Origin: an uncultured Planctomycetaceae bacterium
GTDB lineage: Bacteria; Planctomycetota; Planctomycetia; Pirellulales; Pirellulaceae
Length of the DNA stretch: 64,000 bases
Reading direction: 5' to 3'
NCBI GenBank assembly: GCA_903863885.1
Contig: CAIPEB010000507.1
Location: forward strand, 1 to 64,000
Below, piece after piece: positions 8,005-16,109 of the stretch (positions are counted from its first letter, which is position 1; every line of letters starts with the position of its first letter). Made by a program: the position numbers and the translations under genes. Under the pieces are notes generated by a model. It was given only the letters and a program-made list of their open reading frames with translations, did no database searches and had not been told where the DNA came from.

Positions 8005-10758
8005 GTGGACGTCAATCTCAAGTCGCTGATTGGAAAACTGAACGACACTTCGCGGCGCGCGCTGGAAAGCGCAGCCGGACTGTGTCTGTCGCGGACGAAC
8101 TACAACGTCGAGGTGGAGCACTGGCTGCTGAAGCTCCTGGAAACCACGGATACCGATCTGCATCGTATCCTGCGCCAATACGAAATCGATGTTTCGCGAT
8201 TGGAACGCGATCTGACACGAACCGTGGACGGATTCAAGACGGGCAACAGCCGTTCCCCTGCTCTCGCTCCGACTATCGTGGACCTGGTGCGCAAAGCCTG
8301 GGTATTGGCTTCCGTTGAATATGGCGAATCAGCGGTGCGCTCCGGGCATTTGCTGCTCGCGCTGTTGGGCGACCCCGACCTGGCGCGGCTGACAAGGGAA
8401 AGCGGTCCCGCGTTAAACAAAATTGACGCAGCGTCCTTGCACAAGAACCTGCGCGATCTGGTCGCGGGAAGCTGCGAGGACGCGCCCTCGTCGCGTCGCG
8501 GCGAGACGGCCGCGGACCAGACGCCCGGACTGCCGCGCAAGACCGTCGCGCTGGACCAGTTCACGATCGATTTGACCAGGCGGGCGAAGTGCGGCGAGAT
8601 CGATCCGGTCCTGGGCCGTGATGCGGAGATCCGCCAGATCATCGACATCCTGACTCGCCGGCGTCAGAACAACCCGATTATGACTGGCGAAGCGGGAGTT
8701 GGAAAAACGGCAGTGGTCGAAGGTTTCGCCCTGCGCGTGGTGTCCGGCGATGTGCCGCCGTCGCTTCGCAATGTGTCGATTCGCACGCTCGATCTCGGTC
8801 TGCTGCAGGCCGGGGCCGGAGTCAAGGGAGAATTCGAGAACCGCCTGAAGTCGGTGATCCAGGAGGTCAAGGCATCGCCGACGCCGATCATCCTGTTCGT
8901 TGACGAAGCCCACCAGATGATCGGCGCGGGCGGAAGTGCCGGCCAGGGGGACGCGGCGAATCTGCTCAAGCCGGCACTGGCCCGCGGCGAACTGCGGACG
9001 ATCGCCGCCACGACCTGGGCCGAGTACAAGAAGTACTTCGAGAAAGACGCAGCACTGGCCCGCCGCTTTCAGGTGGTCAAGGTCGAGGAGCCGAGCGAGC
9101 CGGTGGCGATCGAGATGATGCGGGGGCTCGTCGATACCCTGGAAAAGCACCATCACGTGCGAATCCTGAATGAGTCGGTCGTGGAAGCGGTGAAACTGTC
9201 GAGCCGCTACCTGTCCGGCCGGCAACTCCCCGACAAGTCAATCAGCCTGCTCGATACCACCTGTGCCAGGATCAGTCTCAGCCTCACCGCCACACCACCG
9301 CCGGTTGAGGACTGTCGCCGCCGCATTGCGCAACTGAAACTGGCCAGTGAGATACTCCAGCGCGAGCAGGACGCCGGTGTGGATCAAAGCGAACAGCTCG
9401 CTGAACTGCAGCAACAAAAGCTGCAGGCCGACGACCTGCTGCGGCAGTTGAATGAGCGCTGGGGACGTGAAAAAGAACTCGTGGCGCAGATCCAGCGGAT
9501 CCACGATTCCCTGCGGAACGGCAGCAGGCCGCCGGAGCCCGGACCCGCCGAGAAGAAGCCGGAGGGACCTTCGCCAACCCCCGCGCCGAAATCGACGGAG
9601 CCTGATGCCGCTGTGAAGCCCGCGGGTGCGCCGACGGGAACGTTGACTGCGCAACCGCTCTCGGAAGAAGATCGGGCAAAACTGCGGTCGGAGCTCGCCG
9701 ATGCCGAGGCCGGTCTGGCCGAAGTGCAGGGCGACTCGCCGCTGGTGCATCCTTGCGTCAACGCACAATCGATCGCCGAGACTGTGGCCGCGTGGACGGG
9801 AATCCCGGTTGGCCGCATGATGGCCGACGAGATCAAGACGATCCTGAACCTCAAGCCACTGATGGAACGATCGATCGTGGGACAGTCCCACGCACTGGAT
9901 CGAATCGCTCAGAGCATCAGTACCTCTCGAGCCAATCTTCGGGACCCTCGCACGCCGATCGGCGTGTTTCTGATGTGCGGCACGAGCGGTGTCGGCAAGA
10001 CGGAAACCGCAGTCACGCTGGCTGAGTTGCTCTACGGCGGCGAGCAGAACATGACCGTCATCAACATGTCGGAGTTCAAGGAAGAACACAAAGTGTCGCT
10101 GCTGATGGGCTCGCCGCCCGGTTATGTCGGTTACGGCGAAGGAGGCGTGCTTACCGAAGCGGTCCGCCGCAAGCCCTACAGCGTGGTGCTGCTGGACGAA
10201 ATGGAAAAAGCACATCCCGGCGTGCAGGACATTTTCTATCAGGTGTTTGACAAGGGCACGATGAAAGACGGCGAGGGTCGCGATATCGACTTCAAGAACA
10301 CCGTCATCGTGATGACCACGAATGCGGGGACGGACTTCATCAAGAACCTCTGCTCCGATCCCGACGCCTTCGTGAGCGCCGTGTTTCCCGAACTGCTCAA
10401 GACTTTCAAGCCCGCGTTCCTCGGCCGCCTCTCGATTGTGCCCTTCTATCCGCTCGGCGAGGCCGTAATGAAGAAGATCATCGAGTTGAAACTGGCCAAG
10501 ATCGGACGCCGGGTGCGGGAACACTACAAGGCCGAGTTTTCCTACGCGCCGGCAGTGGTGGAAATGATCGCTCAGCGGTGCACCGAAGCCGACACCGGAG
10601 CCCGCAACATCGACCACATTCTGACTCGCACCCTGCTGCCGCAGATGTCCACGGAGTTTCTCGGGCGGTTGGCAGAAGGTCAGGAGATACGCGGCGTGCA
10701 CATCGTGACTTCGGGTGACGGATTTCAATACGAGATTAATCCTGCAGCTGCACAGTAA
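8005..10758 (+). CDS. clpV: TssH/ClpV, T6SS sheath-recycling AAA+ ATPase
   Basis: 917 residues from GTG 8005, which follows a GGAGGAG ribosome site; the open frame runs further upstream but only as a shadow of tssG. The N-domain begins VNLKSLIGKLNDTSRRALE. The first AAA+ module has Walker A GEAGVGKT at residues 228-235 and the LFVDEAHQMIGAGG Walker B/sensor region; the second has Walker A GTSGVGKT at 659-666 and VLLDEMEKAHPGV. ClpV hexamers extract TssC from contracted sheaths and unfold it. Between about residues 505 and 552 is a Pro/Ala/Glu-rich low-complexity stretch in the middle domain that I do not expect in ordinary ClpV. The 127 bases to the next gene show nothing recognisable. Confidence 0.95.
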   Translation: MDVNLKSLIGKLNDTSRRALESAAGLCLSRTNYNVEVEHWLLKLLETTDTDLHRILRQYEIDVSRLERDLTRTVDGFKTGNSRSPALAPTIVDLVRKAWVLASVEYGESAVRSGHLLLALLGDPDLARLTRESGPALNKIDAASLHKNLRDLVAGSCEDAPSSRRGETAADQTPGLPRKTVALDQFTIDLTRRAKCGEIDPVLGRDAEIRQIIDILTRRRQNNPIMTGEAGVGKTAVVEGFALRVVSGDVPPSLRNVSIRTLDLGLLQAGAGVKGEFENRLKSVIQEVKASPTPIILFVDEAHQMIGAGGSAGQGDAANLLKPALARGELRTIAATTWAEYKKYFEKDAALARRFQVVKVEEPSEPVAIEMMRGLVDTLEKHHHVRILNESVVEAVKLSSRYLSGRQLPDKSISLLDTTCARISLSLTATPPPVEDCRRRIAQLKLASEILQREQDAGVDQSEQLAELQQQKLQADDLLRQLNERWGREKELVAQIQRIHDSLRNGSRPPEPGPAEKKPEGPSPTPAPKSTEPDAAVKPAGAPTGTLTAQPLSEEDRAKLRSELADAEAGLAEVQGDSPLVHPCVNAQSIAETVAAWTGIPVGRMMADEIKTILNLKPLMERSIVGQSHALDRIAQSISTSRANLRDPRTPIGVFLMCGTSGVGKTETAVTLAELLYGGEQNMTVINMSEFKEEHKVSLLMGSPPGYVGYGEGGVLTEAVRRKPYSVVLLDEMEKAHPGVQDIFYQVFDKGTMKDGEGRDIDFKNTVIVMTTNAGTDFIKNLCSDPDAFVSAVFPELLKTFKPAFLGRLSIVPFYPLGEAVMKKIIELKLAKIGRRVREHYKAEFSYAPAVVEMIAQRCTEADTGARNIDHILTRTLLPQMSTEFLGRLAEGQEIRGVHIVTSGDGFQYEINPAAAQ

Positions 10759-10885
10759 GCGCTCAAATCAAGGCGTGTTTTCGTCGTGCCGTGATTCGAC
10801 GCAACTAGTCGCCGTCGCGATCGAAAACAGAGATTAAGGGGAGTTGCCCGAACCCCTGCGGCTCGGTGGAAACGGAGATGTCTCG

Positions 10886-13024
10886 ATGGGGACTTACACT
10901 CAAAAAAAGCGGCTCCTGTCCGTCAAGACTCCGCTGGGCGACGACGTGTTGCTGCTGGTTGGACTCCTGGGACGCGAGAGCGTTTCGCAGTTGTTTCACT
11001 TCACCCTGGATCTGCTCTCGCCCAATGAGAAAGCGGAGCAGGTTGATTTCAGCAAGGTTCTCGGCCAGAAGATCTGCGTCGAGTTGCGAGTGGACGGGGA
11101 GTCCGACACGAAGCGGTATTTCCACGGCATCTGCAGCCGCGTCGCCCAGGGGCGAACAGACGAGCATTTCACCGAATTCACCATGGAAATGGTGCCGCAG
11201 CTGTGGCTGTTCAATTGGCGTTCGCAGAGCCGGATATTCCAGCAAATGAGCGTCCCGGACATCCTCAAGAAAGTCCTGACAGGCGTGGATGTCGACTGGC
11301 GATTATCGGGCAATTACGAACGCCGCAACCACTATGTCCAGTACCGGGAATCGGATCTGCGTTTTGCTTCGCGGTTGATGGAGGAAGAAGGGATCTTCTA
11401 TTTCTTCAAGCACGAGGAAGGCAAGCACACGATGGTCGTGGCCGATTCGCCTCAAGGCCATCCCGCTCTGGCGCCATCGGATGTGAGATTCGACAAAGCC
11501 GTCGGTGGCACGCGCGATGACCAACGTGTGCGAGGCTGGCAGAAGTGTCAGGAGTTGCGGGCCGGCAAATGCACGCTTTGGGATTACTCGTTCGAGTTGC
11601 CGAAGAAACACCTGGAAGCGACGGCGACGACGCAGCAGGACGTGACCGTCGGCCGCGGAACACATGAACTGAAGGTGGGTGGCAACAACAGTCTCGAGTT
11701 GTATGACTATCCGGGCGAGTACGCGAAGCGGTTCGACGGGATAGACAAGAGCGGAAGCGAGCAGCCCGCGGAACTGAACAAGATCTTCCAGGACAACAAG
11801 CGGACAGTTGACATTCGCATGCAGCAGGAGGCGGTCGGCAGTCTGCTGATTGACGGCAACGGGGATTGCGACCACTTCGCGGCGGGGCACAAGTTCAGTC
11901 TGAGCGGAAATGAGGATGCCGACGGCGAGTACGTCCTGACCTCGGTGAGCCATCTCGCCAAGGAGACAGGATATCGCTCGGGCGAAACCGTCAATTGGAC
12001 GTATGAGAATACCTTCAAGTGCATTCCCTCGGCCCTGCCGTATCGACCGGCCCGCATCACTGCAAAGCCCGTCGTGGCCGGTACGCAGACTGCCGTCGTG
12101 GTTGGCCCCGCGGGCGAGGAGATTTTCACCGACAAGTACGGACGCGTGAAAATCCAGTTTCACTGGGATCGCGAAGGGCGCAACGACAGCGACAGTTCCT
12201 GCTGGGTGCGGGTCGGAACCCCCTTGGCGGGAAACCAGTGGGGAATGGTCCACATTCCGCGGATCGGCCAGGAAGTGATCGTCGCCTTTCTCGAAGGAGA
12301 TCCCGATCGTCCCCTGATCGTCGGCAGCGTTTACAACGCCGATCAAATGCCCCCTTATTCGCTGCCCGACAACAAGACGCAGAGCGGTATCAAGAGCCGC
12401 AGCACGCTCAGCGGTGCGTCCGAGAACTTCAACGAACTGCGATTCGAGGACAAGAAGGGCGAGGAACAGGTTTACTTCCACGCGGAGAAGGACTTCTCGC
12501 AGGTCGTGGAGAACAACTTCCAGCAGAAGATCGGTTTCGACAAGAAAGACCCGGGCACTCAGACGACGGAAGTCTACGGCGACCGGACCACCACAGTCGA
12601 AACCGGCCACGACAAGACGCAAATAAAGAAAGGAAACCGCGAGGTCCTGCTCGACAAGGGCAATGACACGCTGACGTTGAAGATGGGCAAGCGAACGGTC
12701 CTGTTGGAGCAGGGCGACAGTGAACTGACCATCAAGAAAGGGGACCGGAACGTCGTGCTGGAGATGGGCAACGATCAACTGCAGTTGAAGATGGGTAACA
12801 GCACCACCAAGCTCGATGTCGGCAAGAGCCAGACGGAGGCAATGCAGTCGATCGAATTGAAAGTCGGCCAAAGTAGTATCAAGGTCGATCAAACGGGCGT
12901 CACGATCAAGGGTCTGGTTATCAAGATCGAAGGCCAGATCATGACTGACATCAAGGGCGTGATGACACAGATACAAGGCAGCGCCATGCTGAAAGCCGGC
13001 GGTGGCATCGTGATGATTGGCTGA
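10886..13024 (+). CDS. vgrG: VgrG (TssI), T6SS spike protein
   Basis: 712 residues from ATG 10886 (MGTYTQKKRLLSVKTPLGDD) with a GGAG site upstream. The gp27-like N-terminal domain has the FHGICSRVAQG and YVQYRESDLRFASRLMEEEGIFYFFKHE signatures; the gp5-like OB fold has the TDKYGRVKIQFHWDREG and CWVRVGTPLAGNQWGMVHIPRIGQEV signatures. From about residue 560 the protein is a repetitive beta-needle with a recurring pattern of Lys-Gly turns and Val/Leu pairs (for example KKGNREVLLDKGNDTLTLK). It ends in GGGIVMIG without any enzyme domain, so it is a structural spike and not an evolved VgrG. PAAR and a small protein of unknown role follow. Confidence 0.95.
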   Translation: MGTYTQKKRLLSVKTPLGDDVLLLVGLLGRESVSQLFHFTLDLLSPNEKAEQVDFSKVLGQKICVELRVDGESDTKRYFHGICSRVAQGRTDEHFTEFTMEMVPQLWLFNWRSQSRIFQQMSVPDILKKVLTGVDVDWRLSGNYERRNHYVQYRESDLRFASRLMEEEGIFYFFKHEEGKHTMVVADSPQGHPALAPSDVRFDKAVGGTRDDQRVRGWQKCQELRAGKCTLWDYSFELPKKHLEATATTQQDVTVGRGTHELKVGGNNSLELYDYPGEYAKRFDGIDKSGSEQPAELNKIFQDNKRTVDIRMQQEAVGSLLIDGNGDCDHFAAGHKFSLSGNEDADGEYVLTSVSHLAKETGYRSGETVNWTYENTFKCIPSALPYRPARITAKPVVAGTQTAVVVGPAGEEIFTDKYGRVKIQFHWDREGRNDSDSSCWVRVGTPLAGNQWGMVHIPRIGQEVIVAFLEGDPDRPLIVGSVYNADQMPPYSLPDNKTQSGIKSRSTLSGASENFNELRFEDKKGEEQVYFHAEKDFSQVVENNFQQKIGFDKKDPGTQTTEVYGDRTTTVETGHDKTQIKKGNREVLLDKGNDTLTLKMGKRTVLLEQGDSELTIKKGDRNVVLEMGNDQLQLKMGNSTTKLDVGKSQTEAMQSIELKVGQSSIKVDQTGVTIKGLVIKIEGQIMTDIKGVMTQIQGSAMLKAGGGIVMIG

Positions 13025-13043
13025 GAATGGCAGGAGTTGAGCA

Positions 13044-13631
13044 ATGAGCCAGTTGACGTTCACCAGGATCTCGACCAGGAAAGCGACGGAAATCTGTGCG
13101 CAGTATCCCGACGATACGGATGCCCAGTCGCTGCTTCGTGACGAATCGACACCGGCCGCGTACCTCGATCTGTTGATGGACCAGCACCTCTATACGGCCG
13201 CGATTCGATTCCTCTCGCACGCCTTGCCCAAACACGAAGCAGTCGGCTGGGCTTGTCTGTGCCTTCGCGAAATGGGCGGCGAGCGGGCGGGAGGTGGGCC
13301 GGTGGCCGCACCGGCTGCCGCGTTGGCCGCCACGGAACTGTGGGTCCGCGAGCCGAACGAAGATCACCGACGGGCGTGCCACGCCGCAGCCGAGCAGGCG
13401 GGCTACGGGACGCCCGCGGGGTGTGCGGCGGCCGCGGCTTTCTTCAGCGGCGGGAGCCTGGGGCCGGCGCACCTTCCCGAAGTCCCCCCTGGTCCGACGC
13501 TCACAGCGCAATGCGTTGCCGGCGCCCTGATGCTGGCCGCTGTACAGCGGGAGCCGGAAAAAAGTGACGAGAAATACCGCACATTTCTCGGCCATGGAAT
13601 TCAGATTGCCAGCGGCAGTCGTCCGATTTGA
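13044..13631 (+). CDS. Small T6SS-associated protein of unknown function (DUF6931-like)
   Basis: A 195-residue protein with a start 19 bases after the vgrG stop, with a GGAG site in between. It has an Ala-rich helical composition and a segment reading AAYLDLLMDQHLYTAAIRFLSHALP followed by KHEAVGWACLC, which I recall from a family found next to planctomycete T6SS genes (DUF6931); that label is from memory and unverified. No signal peptide, membrane segment or catalytic motif is visible. Placed between vgrG and PAAR, where adaptors, chaperones or effectors are normally encoded, it could be a spike-loading adaptor. The function is otherwise unknown. Confidence 0.6.
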   Translation: MSQLTFTRISTRKATEICAQYPDDTDAQSLLRDESTPAAYLDLLMDQHLYTAAIRFLSHALPKHEAVGWACLCLREMGGERAGGGPVAAPAAALAATELWVREPNEDHRRACHAAAEQAGYGTPAGCAAAAAFFSGGSLGPAHLPEVPPGPTLTAQCVAGALMLAAVQREPEKSDEKYRTFLGHGIQIASGSRPI

Positions 13632-13656
13632 TTTTGGCCGACAGGAGACAAGAAGC

Positions 13657-13944
13657 ATGATGCCTGCTGCACGCGTGGGAGACATGCACGTTTGCCCACT
13701 GGTGAACGTATTGGTTCCGCACGTCGGCGGTCCGATCCTGCCCCCCGGCGGACTTCCGGTGCTGATCGGCGGAATGCCGCCGGCCCGGGTTGGCGACCTG
13801 GCGGTGTGCGTCGGCCCGCCTGATTGCATTGTCCTGGGCAGCTTCAAGGTGCTGATCGGCGGACAACCCGCGGCGCGGATCATGGATCTCACCGCCCACG
13901 GCGGCACGATCGTGGTCGGATACCCGATGGTCTTGATCGGATAA
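13657..13944 (+). CDS. PAAR-domain spike-tip protein
   Basis: 95 residues from the ATG at 13657, preceded by CAGGAGAC. The frame is open further upstream but those residues are unlike the family. The pattern PAARVGDMHVCP, then GGPILPPG, VLIGGMPPARVGDLAVCVGPPD, VLIGGQPAARIMDLTAHGG and VLIG shows the repeated Pro-Ala-Ala-Arg-type turns of the PAAR cone; His and Cys residues suited to metal binding are present. PAAR caps the VgrG trimer and sharpens the T6SS tip. There is no C-terminal toxin extension. The FHA gene starts 7 bases after its stop. Confidence 0.93.
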   Translation: MMPAARVGDMHVCPLVNVLVPHVGGPILPPGGLPVLIGGMPPARVGDLAVCVGPPDCIVLGSFKVLIGGQPAARIMDLTAHGGTIVVGYPMVLIG

Positions 13945-13950
13945 GATCGC

Positions 13951-14781
13951 ATGCAAGCCGTCTTCGTTATCACTTCGGGACCGGATGCGGGCCGGCGAAT
14001 CTGGCTGAAGTCAGGTCAGGTTCTGGATGTCGGTCGCACCGATGCGGCATCGTTCACCGTTTCAAGCGACCGGCGGATGTCGTCACGCCATTTTGAACTG
14101 CGATGCGATCGGGGTGGCTGTGTCGTCCGAGACCTTAACAGCAGCAACGGCACTCAGGTCAACGGACTTCGAGTCGCCGAATCGCCGCTTCATGATGGAG
14201 ATACCATCGTGGCAGGCGAGACAAGTTTTGTTGTGCATCTCGAGGGCATGGCATCTCAAGCTGCGCCGGCCGCCCGCGTCGTGCCCGACTCCCGGGCGGA
14301 CCGCAGGCCGCCAGCTTCTGTCAGCACGGCAGCGCAGTATTTCGGGCACTGGGTCTGTGCGCCACTCTCCGGAGACTGGACGAAGATCGACAACGGATTT
14401 CGCCTGACGGCGGAAGGGCGATTTCCCGCGATGCTGATTTTCGTCGAGGCTCCGGCCCCCGAACACATGACGCTCGAACAAATTGCACAGACTCAGGCCG
14501 AGCAGTTCTGCAAGGCAATGCCGGGGGCAACCGCGGAAGGCCCGGCTTCGGCGCAAGTCGTGGGAGCCGATGAGGCACTGCAACTCACGCTGCGCCATCC
14601 TCGTTTCAACAACTTCGCTTTGGTCCAACGGTGCGTCTTTGCTCGCCGCAAGGGCGTTCTTGGCACTTCGATGCTCCTGACATCCGATGCGGAACTCCAC
14701 CTGCACATGGGGGAGTTTGCCAAGATGCTGGATGGCGCGGCTTTGACAGACTTCGAAAGCGGCAGGAGCGGCAGAAAATGA
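13951..14781 (+). CDS. FHA-domain protein with DcrB/DUF1795-like C-terminal domain
   Basis: 276 residues. The FHA phosphothreonine-binding core is at residues 1-100: VGRT (GR at 28-29), SSRHF (44-48), and SSNGTQVNG with Asn71. After a Pro/Ala-rich linker, residues about 125-270 show a layout recalling DcrB/DUF1795 proteins: a strand, then LEQIAQTQAEQFCKAMPG (helix), then DEALQLTLRHP and LVQRCVFARRKGVLGTSMLLTS strands. DUF1795 proteins include Eag chaperones that bind T6SS effectors; the match is by eye. FHA proteins control several T6SSs by binding components phosphorylated by a Thr kinase. It is the last gene of the T6SS operon, and the convergent protease gene ends 3 bases away. Confidence 0.85.
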   Translation: MQAVFVITSGPDAGRRIWLKSGQVLDVGRTDAASFTVSSDRRMSSRHFELRCDRGGCVVRDLNSSNGTQVNGLRVAESPLHDGDTIVAGETSFVVHLEGMASQAAPAARVVPDSRADRRPPASVSTAAQYFGHWVCAPLSGDWTKIDNGFRLTAEGRFPAMLIFVEAPAPEHMTLEQIAQTQAEQFCKAMPGATAEGPASAQVVGADEALQLTLRHPRFNNFALVQRCVFARRKGVLGTSMLLTSDAELHLHMGEFAKMLDGAALTDFESGRSGRK

Positions 14782-14784
14782 GCA

Positions 14785-16002
14785 TCATCGCGGGCGCTCT
14801 GCCACGCGGATGGAAAGCCGCATTTCCTGACCCTGCCGGATCAGCGTGACTCGTGCCTGAGACCCGATCCGGGATTGGGCTACCATCCGGCTCAATCGAA
14901 TCGGATCATCGACAGGTTGGCCGTTCCACTGCGTGACCACATCTCCCGGCCTCAGGCCCGCCAGTTGAGCAGGCGAAGGACTCGCGCTGCCTTCGGCGAC
15001 CGAGACGACATAAGCGCCGCGCGGAGAAGGCAGGTTCAGCTGCGCCGCCCTCTGGGCTGTGACGGATTCCAATCCGACACCGAGCCAGCCGCGCGCGAAA
15101 TGCCCCTGTTCCTTCAGCCGCTGATAGACACTGCGGGCAAGGTTGCTCGGAATGGCGAAGCTGATGCCTTGAAACTGCGCGCCCAGGATCGCCGTGTTGA
15201 TTCCGATCATGCTGCCGCTCGCATCGATAAGCGGTCCTCCGCTGTTGCCCGGATTGACGGCCGCGTCGGTTTGCAGGAACTCCTGAAACGGGCTGTCGCT
15301 CAGCTCGCTCCGGTTCTTCGCACTGAGGATGCCGAACGAGACACTGCCTTCCAGACCGAACGGGCTGCCCACGGCCCACACGAGGGCCCCCACATCCAAC
15401 GCGTCGCTGTCTCCCCAGGGAAGCGTGTCGAGGCTGAGTGCGTCGATCTTCAACACCGCCAGATCAGTCAGCGCATCAGTGCCGACGACCTCCGCCGTGT
15501 AGCGGTTCTTCTGGTAATTGACGACATGAATCTGACGGGCGCCGCGAATCACGTGGTAATTGGTGAGAACATATCCGTCGGCCTGCACAATCACGCCGGA
15601 TCCCTGGCCGAACGCGGGAGGCGCCGAGCCGAACAGCTGGGCAATTTCCGTATCCGCCGATTTGTCGGCTACGATCTGTTCGGCATCAATCCGCACCACC
15701 GCGCGGCCCACTCGCTGCGAGAGCTTTTGCGAAGCATGCGACAGTTGGCGAGCAAACTCCAGTGGATCAAGGCTTCCCGTTGAGTTTGCGTCTCCTGCCG
15801 ACTGCGACGAGACCTGCTTCGCCGGCCGAACAAGGACAATCGCGAAGATGGCAAGCAGTACGAAGAGCAATCCGAAGAGCAAGCCGGCAACGTAGCGCCT
15901 CCACGCCGGACCCAGCAAGGCTTGCAGCAGATTCGACGAGCGCTCACCGGGTGTGGAGTCGCCTCGAGGTGTCTCGGCAGTTGTCTTGTGATCTTGAGAC
16001 AT
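14785..16002 (-). CDS. Membrane-anchored trypsin-like serine protease with PDZ domain (HtrA/DegP-like)
   Basis: 405 residues from the ATG at 16002 (MSQDHKTTAE); the frame is open further upstream but reads as non-coding. One transmembrane helix lies at about residues 37-57, then a periplasmic trypsin domain. The catalytic triad is visible: His150 in TNYHVI, Asp180 in TDLAVLK and Ser254 in GNSGGPL. Residues about 310-405 form a PDZ domain (GWLGVGLESV, then GLRPGDVVTQWNG). HtrA proteases degrade misfolded envelope proteins or cleave regulatory substrates. It lies 107 bases downstream of the WD40-caspase gene on the same strand, so the two may be co-transcribed. Confidence 0.92.
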   Translation of the reverse strand: MSQDHKTTAETPRGDSTPGERSSNLLQALLGPAWRRYVAGLLFGLLFVLLAIFAIVLVRPAKQVSSQSAGDANSTGSLDPLEFARQLSHASQKLSQRVGRAVVRIDAEQIVADKSADTEIAQLFGSAPPAFGQGSGVIVQADGYVLTNYHVIRGARQIHVVNYQKNRYTAEVVGTDALTDLAVLKIDALSLDTLPWGDSDALDVGALVWAVGSPFGLEGSVSFGILSAKNRSELSDSPFQEFLQTDAAVNPGNSGGPLIDASGSMIGINTAILGAQFQGISFAIPSNLARSVYQRLKEQGHFARGWLGVGLESVTAQRAAQLNLPSPRGAYVVSVAEGSASPSPAQLAGLRPGDVVTQWNGQPVDDPIRLSRMVAQSRIGSQARVTLIRQGQEMRLSIRVAERPR

Positions 16003-16109
16003 ACAAAACCGCGGCGAGGATGTGCACAATTGACGCGGAACGGAGTTGTCTGGAACTTTCTGCGCCCGGCCACAGGCGGAGGCGCGAACTTCGCAGTCGA
16101 TTCGAAAGG

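Noticed and set aside
9238-10728. Long minus-strand open frame opposite clpV
   Set aside because: It lies wholly antisense to the conserved second AAA+ half of ClpV; its product is His/Arg-rich without a recognisable domain, as expected for a shadow of a GC-rich gene.
11303-13063. 586-residue minus-strand frame opposite vgrG
   Set aside because: Antisense to the well-conserved VgrG domains; the translation shows no family features and follows the VgrG codon pattern.
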